This document shows, in pieces, positions 50,136 to 59,148 of a stretch of 64,000 bases of DNA (positions within the stretch are counted from its first letter, which is position 1; every line of letters begins with the position of its first letter). Made by a program: the position numbers and the translations under genes. The DNA comes from Propionibacteriales bacterium. Its GTDB lineage: Bacteria; Actinomycetota; Actinomycetes; Propionibacteriales; Nocardioidaceae. The stretch lies in assembly GCA_009377795.1 (NCBI GenBank), contig WHTJ01000002.1:1-64000 (forward strand), in the 5' to 3' direction. The notes beneath the pieces are model-generated. The model did not search any database. It was given only the letters and a program-made list of their open reading frames with translations, and had not been told where the DNA came from.

Positions 50136-51095
50136 ATGTGGGCTTACCGGCTGGAGGGACCGCTGCGGTTTGCGCGGCACGAGATCGACGCACCGGATCC
50201 GGCGTCCCTCCGCCCCGGCGGGGTCTTGCTGCGCTTCCTGGCGGGCGGGATCTGTGGCAGCGACGTCCCGCGCTGCTGGGACGGTTCCGGCGGCGGCGAG
50301 GGCTCGGCGCCGTTCGGGTTCTCCCTGCACGAGATCGTCGGTGAGGTGGTCGCGTCCGAGTCCGACCTCCAGGTCGGCGAGCGGGTCGTCGGATGGGTGG
50401 ACGGCTCCGAGGGTCTGCGCGAGTACGTCGTGACCCCGGCGAACATGGTGCTCCCCATCGACTCGGACCTCGACGACGTGCACGCAATACCCCTCCAGCC
50501 GCTCGCCTGCGTGCTGTACGCGCTCTCCCGGCTCCCGGACATTCGCGGAGCGCGGGCCGCGGTCATCGGTCTCGGCCCGATCGGCCTGCTGTTCGCCCAC
50601 GCCCTCAAGGACGGCGGCGCCGCCCACGTCCATGGGGTCGACGTCGTGGACCGCTCCGAAGTCGCGAGCACGTATGGCCTGGACGACTTCACGCAGCACA
50701 CCAGCCGTACCTGGTCACACACCCCCGGGCTGCGGGACTCCTTCGACCTGGTCGTCGAGGCGGTGGGGCACCAGGTCGGCACGCTGGACGACGGCATCAC
50801 GGCGGCCGCGCCCGGCGGGACGATCGTCTACTTCGGCAACCCGGACGAGCTCTACTACCCGATCCGGTTCGGCGAGATGATGGACAAGCACCTCACTCTC
50901 CAGACCGGGCGCACACCGGTCGGCGAACGGCGAGACGCGCTGCGCCTCGCCCAGAAGTACGTCGCGAGATACCCCGACCTGCCCGGCGAGTACGTCACCG
51001 ACGCACTCCCGGTCAGTGCGGCGCAGGCGGCGTACGAGACGGCGAGCCGGCCGGCACGGGGCCGGCTCAAGGTCGTCATCGACGGAACCGCCTGA
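50136..51095 (+). CDS. MDR-superfamily dehydrogenase lacking the structural zinc loop
   Basis: A protein of 319 residues. The catalytic-zinc residues are present in GGICGSDVP near 38 and SLHEIVGE near 65. The four-cysteine structural zinc loop seen in the other two MDR enzymes of the window is missing. The dinucleotide motif GLGPIGLL lies near 150. GGAAGGG lies before the ATG. It is the last gene of the amidohydrolase-Rieske operon and ends 17 bases from a convergent Gfo/Idh/MocA gene. Confidence 0.84.
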   Translation: MWAYRLEGPLRFARHEIDAPDPASLRPGGVLLRFLAGGICGSDVPRCWDGSGGGEGSAPFGFSLHEIVGEVVASESDLQVGERVVGWVDGSEGLREYVVTPANMVLPIDSDLDDVHAIPLQPLACVLYALSRLPDIRGARAAVIGLGPIGLLFAHALKDGGAAHVHGVDVVDRSEVASTYGLDDFTQHTSRTWSHTPGLRDSFDLVVEAVGHQVGTLDDGITAAAPGGTIVYFGNPDELYYPIRFGEMMDKHLTLQTGRTPVGERRDALRLAQKYVARYPDLPGEYVTDALPVSAAQAAYETASRPARGRLKVVIDGTA

Positions 51096-51112
51096 CCCCT
51101 CCTCGCGCCGGG

Positions 51113-52135
51113 TCATACCGCGATGCTCCGCTTCTCCCGGGCCGCCCGGTAGAGGGCATCGACCACCGCGACGTTGCGCAGCCCGTCCTCGCCGTCGCCG
51201 ATGAGCGGCGCGGTTCCGAGTACGGCGCGCGCGAACGCGTCGACCTCCGCGTCGTACGCCGACCGGTCCCCAACCACCAGCACCTCCGTACGGTCGCCCG
51301 CGTGGAGCACGACCTCGTCCCCGGCCGCGGACGCCAGAGCGGACCGTCCCTCCAGCCAGCCGTCCCGCCCGACCGCGACCCAGGTGCGCGGCACCCCACC
51401 CTGCACCTGATGCGACGAGATGGTCACGAGGGCGCCGTCCTCGAGCCGGCAGGTCGCGACGAAGACGTCGTCCAGCGGCAGCCGGTCGGCTTCCGCCGTG
51501 ACCTCGGCGATCCGTTGCCCAGAAAGGAATTCCGCCATGTCGATCGCGTGCGCCCCTTGGTTCAATAGCGTTCCGCCGCCGGCCAGCTCGGGATCGGAAC
51601 GCCACGTGCCGTACGGGAAGACGCCCTGGCCGGCACCGAACGGGATGTCGATGAACTCCAACCGCCCCCCGATCCGCCCCGCACGGATCGCGTCCCGCCC
51701 GGCCCGATTGGTCGCCTTGTGCCGCAGATGGAAGCCGACCCCGAGCCGGACACCGGCCTCCGCGGCCGCCGCGACCAGCTCGCGAGCATCCTCGACCGAA
51801 AGGGTCATCGGCTTCTCCACGAGGACATGCTTCCCGGCACGAATGGCCGCCACCGCATGCTCAGCATGCAGGGCGTTGGGGGTCGCGATGTAGACGGCAT
51901 CGACATCGCCGTCGGCCAGCATCGCCGGGTAGTCGTCGTACGCCGAGGCCGACCCGTCGGCTCCGTGCCGCCCGGCGAACTCCTCCGCGCGGCGCAGGTC
52001 GCGGCTGCAGACCGCGGCCAGGACGCTGTCCGGCTGGCCGGTTATCGACGGGGCGATCGCGATGTCGGCCAGCTTCCCGATGCCGTGAATCGCCCATCCG
52101 ACCGTCGGCGAGGAAGCATTGTCACGATGGGTCAT
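51113..52135 (-). CDS. Gfo/Idh/MocA family NAD(P)-dependent oxidoreductase
   Basis: A protein of 340 residues resembling the trans-dihydrodiol/xylose-dehydrogenase branch. It has the Rossmann region GWAIHGIGKLADI near 14 and LVEKPMTLS near 98. The segment LNQGAHAIDMAEFL near 180 carries the catalytic His/Asp of the family. GGGAGG precedes the ATG at nine bases. It is the last gene of a leftward unit with an SDR and a TIM-barrel protein. Confidence 0.88.
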   Translation of the reverse strand: MTHRDNASSPTVGWAIHGIGKLADIAIAPSITGQPDSVLAAVCSRDLRRAEEFAGRHGADGSASAYDDYPAMLADGDVDAVYIATPNALHAEHAVAAIRAGKHVLVEKPMTLSVEDARELVAAAAEAGVRLGVGFHLRHKATNRAGRDAIRAGRIGGRLEFIDIPFGAGQGVFPYGTWRSDPELAGGGTLLNQGAHAIDMAEFLSGQRIAEVTAEADRLPLDDVFVATCRLEDGALVTISSHQVQGGVPRTWVAVGRDGWLEGRSALASAAGDEVVLHAGDRTEVLVVGDRSAYDAEVDAFARAVLGTAPLIGDGEDGLRNVAVVDALYRAAREKRSIAV

Positions 52136-52181
52136 ATGCGCGAGACCTCCCGGTCGCAGTGCGGCCGAGCTGCCGCGCGGT

Positions 52182-52976
52182 TCAGATGACGCTGTAGCCC
52201 CCGTCCACGAGCAGATTGGCTCCGGTCATACTCCCACTGGCAGGCGAGGCCAGGAACAGTACTGCTCCCAGCAGGTCGGCGGGGACGAGATAGCGGCCGA
52301 TCAGCATCCGCGCCTGCGCATCGGCCTCTTCGCCGAGCAGTGCGTCCCGGATGCGGTCGGTGAGGACAGGGCCGGGAGAGAGGCAGTTGACGCGCACGCC
52401 CCACTCGGCGAAGTCGAGTGCCATCACCTTCGCCAGCATCTCGACCGCGGCCTTGGAGGTGCTGTACGCCGATCGTTTGGGCTTGGTCACCCGGCCGAGC
52501 TGTGAGCCGACGAGGGCGATCGAGCCGCCTCCGGTCTCACGCATGAGGCGGGCCGCGGCACGCGCCACCAGGAAGGTGCCCACGACGTTGACGTCGAGGG
52601 TATCCCGGAAGCGTTGTGCGGTGATCTCCTCGGAGTCGAGCTGCTCGGCGAGCGCGGCGCAGGTGATCACGAAATCGAGCGGGCCGTGCTCGCGGGCGAA
52701 GTCGCCGAGCGCCGTGGAGACCGCCACCTCGTCGCGAACGTCGCACACCGCGGCCTGCGTCCCTGTGACCTCCGGGGTCCAGCCGAGCAGCCGCTGCTCG
52801 TGCGCATCCATGGCGAGCACCCGTGCCCCGCGTTCGGCCAGCGCTGTTGCGAGGTGGCGCCCGATGCCCGAGGAAGCTCCTGTGACGACCACCTTCCTCC
52901 CGGCGACCGAGAACATCGGGTCGCCGTGGGTGTCTGCCGAGTCAGTCGGCGGCTGCCGGTCCATCTCCATCTCCAT
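52182..52976 (-). CDS. Short-chain dehydrogenase/reductase (classical SDR)
   Basis: A protein of 264 residues with all classical SDR features: TGASSGIG near 34-41, the Ser/Tyr/Lys set in LVGSQLG and AYSTSKAA near 175, and NCLSPGPV near 205. The start ATG has GAGG seven bases upstream; the second and third in-frame ATGs (residues 3 and 5) are possible. It follows the TIM-barrel gene by nine bases on the same strand and probably shares its transcript. Confidence 0.9.
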   Translation of the reverse strand: MEMEMDRQPPTDSADTHGDPMFSVAGRKVVVTGASSGIGRHLATALAERGARVLAMDAHEQRLLGWTPEVTGTQAAVCDVRDEVAVSTALGDFAREHGPLDFVITCAALAEQLDSEEITAQRFRDTLDVNVVGTFLVARAAARLMRETGGGSIALVGSQLGRVTKPKRSAYSTSKAAVEMLAKVMALDFAEWGVRVNCLSPGPVLTDRIRDALLGEEADAQARMLIGRYLVPADLLGAVLFLASPASGSMTGANLLVDGGYSVI

Positions 52977-52985
52977 CTTCGGTCC

Positions 52986-53849
52986 TCAGTCGGGTCGGCC
53001 GTTGAGGCTGACGAAGTCGCGCGCCGCTCGGTCGAGTAGACCGTCGAGTTCTTGGGGGCGCTGCTGGTAGAACACCTCATACTCCACAAGTCCCGGATAG
53101 CCGGCTGCGGACAGCGCGGTCAGCAGTCCGGCGACATCCGCATCACCCTTTGCCATGTCAGTACGTCGCGGCGGGTCCGCCCCGTCGGTCTGGACGCCGC
53201 AGACCTGCACGACGTACAGCTGTTCGGTGGCCGAGGCCACCGTGCCCGCAAGGTCGGCGTCCCACCAGGAGTGGAAGAAGTCGAGGGTGATTCCGCAGCC
53301 CGGCAGCGCGGCGGCGAGGGAGCGCGCGTGGGACAGCTGGTTGACGCAGCCTTTGTCGGTGAGCCCGAGCGGATGGATCGGCTCGAGTGAGAGCAGCACC
53401 CCAGCCGAGGAGGCCGTGCCGGCGAGCGAAGCCAGGGCATCCTCGACCCGGCTCCGCGCGTCCTCCAGGGGAAGAGGCCGCCCGCCTTCCCCGCGCGTGT
53501 GCTCGATGCCGCCGGGGATGACGTTCACCGGCGCGTCGACCGCCGCGGCGCACTCGAGCAGCCTCGCGTCCAGGTCCGCCTGCGCCGCGGCTCGTCGGGG
53601 ATCCGCATGCAGAAAGTAGCCGGCGCTGTTCAGAGAGGTGCACGTCAGGTTGTGCGTGGACAGAAGCCGTCGAAGCTCCTCGGGTTCGCGATCCTCGACG
53701 GCGGCCGCGGTCAACGCGATTCCACCGATACCCCGGTGGGCCAGGAGCTCACAGAACGTCTCGAGGCTGCAGGCGGGCGGCGCCGCATAGTAACTGACGG
53801 CCAGGCGGCGGAGGGTCTCAAGTTCGGTCACGGCCCCTCGTCTCGGCAC
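52986..53849 (-). CDS. Sugar-phosphate isomerase/epimerase-like TIM-barrel protein
   Basis: A protein of 287 residues of the AP-endonuclease-2/xylose-isomerase-like family. Likely metal ligands are Glu in LLSLEPIHPLG near 152, Asp/His in TLDFFHSWWD near 187, and Glu in LVEYEVF near 258. Sugar, inositol or hydroxypyruvate isomerisation is typical. The long form starts at a GTG without a good ribosome site; a GTG six codons later with GAGGGG close by may be the real start. It is the first gene of the leftward unit. Confidence 0.84.
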   Translation of the reverse strand: MPRRGAVTELETLRRLAVSYYAAPPACSLETFCELLAHRGIGGIALTAAAVEDREPEELRRLLSTHNLTCTSLNSAGYFLHADPRRAAAQADLDARLLECAAAVDAPVNVIPGGIEHTRGEGGRPLPLEDARSRVEDALASLAGTASSAGVLLSLEPIHPLGLTDKGCVNQLSHARSLAAALPGCGITLDFFHSWWDADLAGTVASATEQLYVVQVCGVQTDGADPPRRTDMAKGDADVAGLLTALSAAGYPGLVEYEVFYQQRPQELDGLLDRAARDFVSLNGRPD

Positions 53850-53975
53850 GGTGGGTATCGCGGTTCGCTCTTAATCCGTCTTGTTCTGATTGCGGCTTAG
53901 ATCCGGGCGATTTGAAACCCCCATGGCCCCCGATCTGTAACGCGGGCGTGATCTTCATGCCCCAAGATCCCTTCA

Positions 53976-54005
53976 TTGACTCCAATCAAACATATTCCAT
54001 ATGCT
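53976..54005 (+). promoter_or_regulatory. Probable promoter TTGACT-N18-TATGCT
   Basis: TTGACT (53976-53981) and TATGCT (54000-54005) form a good housekeeping-type promoter in a notably AT-rich patch. It points to the epimerase gene that begins the long rightward unit. The 238-base gap holds no gene I can support. Confidence 0.5.
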
Positions 54006-54087
54006 ATTGCCAACTCGGAGTAATCGGAGGTTCGTCCGTGCGACCAGCAGGGGGTTCGCCCGGTCATGACCACGCGGCGGCGGTGGA

Positions 54088-55068
54088 ATGAAGATCCTGG
54101 TGACAGGTGGCCTCGGTTTCGTCGGCGTACACGTAGCACGGCATCTGGCCGCCGCTGGTCACGATGTGACGGTTCTGGACAGGGAGACGCCACTGGCCGT
54201 GCATGAGGACTTCCTGGGCGATGTGCGGACCCGCGTGCAGATGGTGCAGGCCGACCTGGCCGATCCCGGCGACATGTGGGAGACGCGCCTCCCGGAGCTG
54301 GATGCGGTTGTACACGCTGCGGCCGTTACGCCGTTGGTCCCGGGGACCGAGCTCGACCTTGCCGGAGCTGCAGTGGCCGTCAACGTGGCGGGGACCGTTC
54401 GTGTTCTCGACCTTGCTCGACGACGCGGCATAGCGCGACTCGTCCACGTGAGCACAGGCAGCGTGTACGGCATCCCTGACGTCGAGCGGATCGACGAGGA
54501 TCGTCCGCTGGCTCCGGTCACGATCTACGGCATCACCAAGGCGGCCGCGGACCAGATGGCACAGCACTACGGCGAGGTCGGAGCGTGCGAAGTGGTCGTC
54601 GCACGGCTGGCCCAGCCCTACGGACCCATGGAGCGCACGACAGGCAGTCGCGCGGCACTGTCCCCGGTCCACGACTGGGCTGTCGCCGCCATTGCCGGGG
54701 ATCACCTGTGCTTCTCCGCCGGAGACCTTGACCTCGGTCGCGACTACGTCTACGTCGGCGACGTCGCTGACGCAGTTGCTCGGCTCGCCACCCAAGACCG
54801 GCTCGAGCATCGCGTTTACAACGTCAGCAACGGTGAACGTACGACGCTGCGTTCGGTGTTCGAACGGATAGTCGCGCGGGTCGGGGATACGGGTGTCGGC
54901 GACGGCCGAGTCAACCTCTCGTCCGCGATGGAACGTCCCGTGCTCTCCCCCGACCGGCTCCACCGCGACGCCGGCTGGAAGGCATCCACCGACTTGGATC
55001 AGGGAGTCGCGGCGACCGTCGCCTGGTTGCGGACCCTTCGGCCGTCGCCAGCACGGACACGGAACTGA
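54088..55068 (+). CDS. NAD-dependent epimerase/dehydratase (extended SDR)
   Basis: A protein of 326 residues. The dinucleotide motif is VTGGLGFVG at 5-13, with HAAAVTP near 77 and the catalytic Ser and Tyr-Lys in VSTGSVYG near 120 and YGITKAA near 147. RDYVYVGDVADA near 215 is typical of nucleotide-sugar and hydroxyacid/erythronate dehydrogenase-like members. It is the first gene of the rightward cluster that ends with the PuuE-like gene. Only ten bases separate it from the VOC gene. Confidence 0.88.
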   Translation: MKILVTGGLGFVGVHVARHLAAAGHDVTVLDRETPLAVHEDFLGDVRTRVQMVQADLADPGDMWETRLPELDAVVHAAAVTPLVPGTELDLAGAAVAVNVAGTVRVLDLARRRGIARLVHVSTGSVYGIPDVERIDEDRPLAPVTIYGITKAAADQMAQHYGEVGACEVVVARLAQPYGPMERTTGSRAALSPVHDWAVAAIAGDHLCFSAGDLDLGRDYVYVGDVADAVARLATQDRLEHRVYNVSNGERTTLRSVFERIVARVGDTGVGDGRVNLSSAMERPVLSPDRLHRDAGWKASTDLDQGVAATVAWLRTLRPSPARTRN

Positions 55069-55078
55069 CGGCACGACC

Positions 55079-55513
55079 ATGCGCATTCATCACATCGGCT
55101 GGGCCGTCTCGTCACTGGGCGAACACCATGACCACTTCGCCGGCCAACTTGGGCTTCCCTACGAGGGCGTCGAGAAGTTCCCCACGCTGAGCGTCGCGTT
55201 CTACGACGCCGGATCGTGCCTCATCGAACTACTCGAGGCCACCGACCCCTCGGACGACGTGGCTCACTTCGTCCGGCGCCGCGGTGAGGGGATCCACCAC
55301 CTGGCCTACGTCGTGGACGACGTCGCCGAGGCTCTGCGCGAGGCCGGCGTCCGTGGGCTGCGGCTGATCGACCATCGGCCACGGCCGGGTGCGCGCGGCA
55401 CACAGATCGGCTTCGTCGACCCGCAGCGTCCCGACGGCGTCCTCGTCGAGTACGTCCAGCTCCCGCCGGACCCCTCTCCCTTCTCCACGTCCGCCACGAA
55501 CGGAGAGATGTGA
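55079..55513 (+). CDS. VOC-family protein, methylmalonyl-CoA epimerase-like
   Basis: A protein of 144 residues with two glyoxalase/VOC half-modules. Candidate metal ligands are His5 in IHHIG, Glu in SCLIELLE near 49, His in GIHHLAYVVDD near 70, and Glu in GVLVEYVQ near 124. The pattern fits methylmalonyl-CoA epimerase and related isomerases or dioxygenases. Its stop overlaps the next GTG (GTGA). Context suggests it acts on the same substrate as the flanking epimerase and hydrolase. Confidence 0.85.
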   Translation: MRIHHIGWAVSSLGEHHDHFAGQLGLPYEGVEKFPTLSVAFYDAGSCLIELLEATDPSDDVAHFVRRRGEGIHHLAYVVDDVAEALREAGVRGLRLIDHRPRPGARGTQIGFVDPQRPDGVLVEYVQLPPDPSPFSTSATNGEM

Positions 55514-56184
55514 ACATGCCTGGTCCGCCCATCGTCCTGTCCACACTGCAGGAGAAGGTCGTGCCGTCACGTACCGCACTCGTGATCATCGACATGGTCA
55601 ACGACTTCGTCCACCCCGAAGGCAAGACTGCAGTCCGCGCCGGCCGCCAGGTACAGCACGCGCAGTCCGCGATCCCGCATCAGCAGCGGCTGCTCGAGGG
55701 GGCGCGTCGCGCGGGTGTCCCCGTGATACACGTCCAGCACACAACGCTTCCCGAGCACGCCAGCGACTCCGGGGCCTGGCTCGACGCCCGGTCACGCGCG
55801 ACCTACTCCGTGACCGACATCTGCATGGACGGTACGTGGGGCCAGGAGATCATCGACGACCTGAAGCCGGCGCCCGTAGAGACGGTGGTCAAGAAGTTCC
55901 GCTACAGCGGATTCGCCGGGACCAACCTCGACCTGGTGCTGCGGAGCATGAGACGCGAGAGCGTCATCTGCTGCGGTGTCTCCACCAACGTCTGCGTCGA
56001 GGCGACGGCCCGGGAGGCATTCAGCCTCGACTACTACGTCGTGATTCCGGAGGACGCGTGCGCGTCCTGGGACATGGAGTTGCACGCGAGCGCGCTCGCG
56101 ACGGCGGGCCACCGCTACGCGACCGTGTGCTCCTCCGACGCCGTACTCGAGATCTGGGGTGGTGGCGATGGATCTGTTGCTTGA
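55510..56184 (+). CDS. Isochorismatase-family cysteine hydrolase
   Basis: A protein of 224 residues. The catalytic triad is visible: Asp in LVIIDMVNDF near 28, Lys in VKKFRYSGF near 127, and Cys in GVSTNVCVEATAREA near 163. The cis-peptide region is CCGVSTN. Members hydrolyse amides such as biuret, ureidoacrylate, nicotinamide or N-carbamoyl compounds. The GTG with GGAG upstream is chosen; an ATG two codons later is possible. Its last codons overlap the SDR gene. Confidence 0.9.
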   Translation: MNMPGPPIVLSTLQEKVVPSRTALVIIDMVNDFVHPEGKTAVRAGRQVQHAQSAIPHQQRLLEGARRAGVPVIHVQHTTLPEHASDSGAWLDARSRATYSVTDICMDGTWGQEIIDDLKPAPVETVVKKFRYSGFAGTNLDLVLRSMRRESVICCGVSTNVCVEATAREAFSLDYYVVIPEDACASWDMELHASALATAGHRYATVCSSDAVLEIWGGGDGSVA

Positions 56185-56953
56185 TGACCACGTCATCCTG
56201 GTGACCGGAGCCACCTCCGGGATCGGCCGCTCGACGGCGCTGGAGCTGGCCGGTGAGGGTGCCCGCGTCGTCGCCGGCGGACGGGACGAGGAACGTCTCA
56301 CCCTGCTGCGCTCGGAACTCGACAGCATCGGCGCGGACCACCTGGTTGTGCCGGGCGACCTGACGACGGTCGAGGGCCTGGCGGCCTTCACAGCCGCTCC
56401 TCTGGAGCGACACGAACGGATCGACGGACTCGTCGCCACGGTCGGCTCGACGCCGCTCGGCGACTTCGACGCCGTCGACGACGAGGTCTGGCAGCTCGCC
56501 TTCACCGGGAAGCTGCTTGCCTCCGTGCGCGCTGTCCGCGCCGTGCTGCCTCACCTCAGACGGCGCGGCTCGGGCCGGATCCTCGTCGTCGCGGGCAACA
56601 CCGCGCACGCACCGGACCCGGCGATGCTGACCTCGGGCGCCATGAACGCGGCCCTGGTCAACCTCGTGGCTGCAACGGCGCAGCACATCGCCAGGGAGGG
56701 GCTGGGCATCAACTGCCTCAGTCCAGGTCCCACCAACACCGCCCGGTACGCCGGCATGCTCGCCGCGCTCATGCGCCGCGAGGGTGTCACCGAGGAGGCG
56801 GCGGCGGACACGATTCGGTCGGCAATCCCGGCCGGACGCGTGGCAGAACCCGACGAGGTGGCGAAACTCGCCGCACTGCTCGTCAGCCCGGTATCCGCTC
56901 ACATCAACGGCACCAACGTCGTCATGGACGGCGCACAGACCTGGATCAGCTGA
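56168..56953 (+). CDS. SDR-fold protein with altered catalytic Tyr/Lys
   Basis: A protein of 261 residues. The cofactor motif TGATSGIG near 12-19 and NCLSPGPTNT near 187 are standard. At the position of YxxxK the sequence is PAMLTSGAMNAALVNL near 158-172, so Thr and Met stand where Tyr and Lys are expected. It may use different chemistry or be non-catalytic. The ATG preceded by GGGGTGG is chosen; two GTG codons lie two and three codons upstream. It overlaps the isochorismatase-like gene. Confidence 0.83.
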   Translation: MDLLLDDHVILVTGATSGIGRSTALELAGEGARVVAGGRDEERLTLLRSELDSIGADHLVVPGDLTTVEGLAAFTAAPLERHERIDGLVATVGSTPLGDFDAVDDEVWQLAFTGKLLASVRAVRAVLPHLRRRGSGRILVVAGNTAHAPDPAMLTSGAMNAALVNLVAATAQHIAREGLGINCLSPGPTNTARYAGMLAALMRREGVTEEAAADTIRSAIPAGRVAEPDEVAKLAALLVSPVSAHINGTNVVMDGAQTWIS

Positions 56954-57002
56954 CCGGCTGTCCACCTCACGACCTGCCACATCTCCCTCAAGAGGAGTAG
57001 TC

Positions 57003-58226
57003 ATGCGTAAACCACGATCCAAGACCCTCGCTGCCGTCGTCGCGGGTGGGCTGATGCTCACCGGCTGCGCAGGAACGACCTCGTCCGGCTCGGACGACGC
57101 CGCCGGCGAGCGAGACAGCTCCGCCCCTCTGCACATCGGCGCGGTGCTGCCACTGTCCGGTGACGGCGCCTACTTCGGTGTCGCCGGTCGCAAGGGGATC
57201 GAGCTCGCCGTCGAGCAGGCGAACGCCGCGGGTGGCGTCAACGGCAAGGACATCAGGGTCACCTTCTCCGACAGCGTTTGCGAACCCTCCGGCGCCAAGC
57301 AGGCGGCCGAGAAGGTGATCAGCGACGGCGTCAACGCAATCATCGGCGACGAATGCTCGAGCGCGACCCTCGGCTTGATGCCGGTGCTGGAACAGGAAGG
57401 CGTCGCGACGATCACGCCCGGCTCGTCCGCACTGGCGATCACCGACCCCGGCAACGACTGGACGTTCCGGATCATGCCCAACGAGGTCATGCAGGGAGCC
57501 GACCTCGCTGAGAAAGCGGCCGACGAGCTCGGTGCGAAGACGGCGGTGATCCTGCACGAGAACACCGACGCCGGCATCGGCAACGCCGAGGTCTTCCAGA
57601 CCTTCTTCGAGGAGAGCGGCGGCGAGGTTCTCGACGTCATCGGCTTCGACCGCGAGGTTCAGGACTTCACTTCCGTCGCCACCCGGGTCGCGGCGCTGGG
57701 CGACGTGGACGTCATCCCGACGTACACCCTTGAGGGCCAAGGCGTGAACATCACCAACGCACTGGCCCAGGCCAACGTCACCAAGGGCGGCGGCGGCGAG
57801 GCAATCCAGCTCGGCACGATCTGGCTACCGCTCGGATTCGAGGACAAGGTTGCGGAAAACGCAGCGGAGGGCTACGTGCGGATCGTCCAGTTCGACCCGA
57901 ACGACCCCAACGACGCCGCCACGAGTTTCCTGGCCGACTTCCAGCAGAAGTATGACGAGATCCCCAACCACATTTCCGCCCATGCCTTCGACGCGGCGAA
58001 TGTGTGGATCGAGGCAGCCGAGAAGGCCGACAGCACCGACCCGACCGCCCTGCGTGACGCGCTGCTGGAGATCGAAGGCTTCACGGGAGTGACCGGCACC
58101 GTCACCTTCGAGGAGAACGACGTCGAGACGTGCTCGTGCCCGAACGAGCGGCAGAACATCGAGCTCGACACCATCCATTACATCGAGACCCAGCCCGGCG
58201 GCGACCTCAATTCGTTGGCCTGGTGA
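57003..58226 (+). CDS. livK: ABC transporter substrate-binding lipoprotein, branched-chain amino acid type (LivK-like)
   Basis: A protein of 407 residues with a lipoprotein signal (lipobox LTGC, Cys22). A type I periplasmic-binding fold begins HIGAVLPLSGDGAYFG and contains IIGDECSSATLG near 112-123. GAGGAG precedes the ATG. It is the ligand receptor for the LivHMGF-type importer encoded next. Ligands of this family range from amino acids to amides, urea and aromatic acids, so the name does not prove an amino-acid ligand. Confidence 0.93.
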   Translation: MRKPRSKTLAAVVAGGLMLTGCAGTTSSGSDDAAGERDSSAPLHIGAVLPLSGDGAYFGVAGRKGIELAVEQANAAGGVNGKDIRVTFSDSVCEPSGAKQAAEKVISDGVNAIIGDECSSATLGLMPVLEQEGVATITPGSSALAITDPGNDWTFRIMPNEVMQGADLAEKAADELGAKTAVILHENTDAGIGNAEVFQTFFEESGGEVLDVIGFDREVQDFTSVATRVAALGDVDVIPTYTLEGQGVNITNALAQANVTKGGGGEAIQLGTIWLPLGFEDKVAENAAEGYVRIVQFDPNDPNDAATSFLADFQQKYDEIPNHISAHAFDAANVWIEAAEKADSTDPTALRDALLEIEGFTGVTGTVTFEENDVETCSCPNERQNIELDTIHYIETQPGGDLNSLAW

Positions 58227-58269
58227 TCGTGGTGTCCGCTCCTGAAATCAATGCCCGAGGAGATAGTTA

Positions 58270-59148
58270 GTGACGCTGCTTCAACTGGTATTGAACGGTC
58301 TGGTCCAGGGCAGCCTCTACGTGATCGTCGCCCTCGGGCTGACGCTGATCTTCGGCGTGCTCGTCAAGATCAACTTCGCCCACGCGGAGTTCTTGATGCT
58401 GGCCGCATTCGCCGGTGTCGTCTCCATCGACACATTCAATCTGTCGTACGGCGTCTCAGTCTTGGTCGCCACGCTCGTGGGCGCGTCCCTCGGTGTGGCG
58501 ATCGAGTTTGGGATCTTCCGGCCTCTGCGCAAACGTAGAACCGACGAACTCAGGCCCCTCGTCGCGACGGTCGGTGTCTCGATTCTGCTGCAGAACCTTG
58601 CCTTGCTCTACTTCGGGCCAAATCCGCGGCAGTACCAGAGCCCGTACATGCAGAAGACGATCGAACTGGGTGAGCTCTACCTCAGCTACCAGCGGGCCAT
58701 CGTCTTCGTCGTCGCGGTGGCTGCGATCTGCGCACTCTTCGTGTTCCTGCGGAGGACGGCCCCGGGCCGGGCCATGCGAGCGGTTAGCCAGGACAGCGAT
58801 GCTGCCTCCCTGATGGGCATCAACGTCTCACGCATCGTTCTGATGACGTTCGTCATCGGTTCCGCCCTCGCCGGACTGGGTGGAGGCTTGCTCGGGCCAA
58901 TGCTGGTGATCGAGCCGACCGTGGGCGCGAACATCATCGTGCTCTCCTTCGCGATCGTTGTCATCGGTGGATTCGGGAACGTCAACGGCACCGTGATCGC
59001 CGGTCTCCTGGTCGGCATCATCGAGTCACTCGTCACGGGATACCTGGAGGCTGGACTCTCCAGCCTGGCGATCTTCGGAGTCCTGCTGTTGACGCTGGCC
59101 GTGCGACCGACTGGCCTGATCGCAGAGAGGGTGGAGCAGAATGTTTAG
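58270..59148 (+). CDS. livH: Branched-chain amino acid-type ABC permease (LivH-like)
   Basis: A protein of 292 residues with about eight membrane segments. The N-terminus LNGLVQGSLYVIVALGLTLIFG and the NFAHAEFLML segment near 36 are family hallmarks. GNVNGTVIAGLLVGIIES near 236 is the region that contacts the ATPase. GAGGAG lies upstream of the GTG. It overlaps the LivM-like gene by eight bases. Confidence 0.93.
   Translation: MTLLQLVLNGLVQGSLYVIVALGLTLIFGVLVKINFAHAEFLMLAAFAGVVSIDTFNLSYGVSVLVATLVGASLGVAIEFGIFRPLRKRRTDELRPLVATVGVSILLQNLALLYFGPNPRQYQSPYMQKTIELGELYLSYQRAIVFVVAVAAICALFVFLRRTAPGRAMRAVSQDSDAASLMGINVSRIVLMTFVIGSALAGLGGGLLGPMLVIEPTVGANIIVLSFAIVVIGGFGNVNGTVIAGLLVGIIESLVTGYLEAGLSSLAIFGVLLLTLAVRPTGLIAERVEQNV

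Noticed and set aside
53989-54006. AT-rich ACATATTCCATATGC as a further copy of the GntR/FCD operator
   Set aside because: It lacks the GATG half-site and the ATRTA spacer; it is better explained as part of the TTGACT-N18-TATGCT promoter.
51113-56953. Natural-product biosynthesis cluster suggested by the epimerase and SDR genes
   Set aside because: No polyketide synthase, peptide synthetase, terpene cyclase or glycosyltransferase is present; the context is uptake and degradation.
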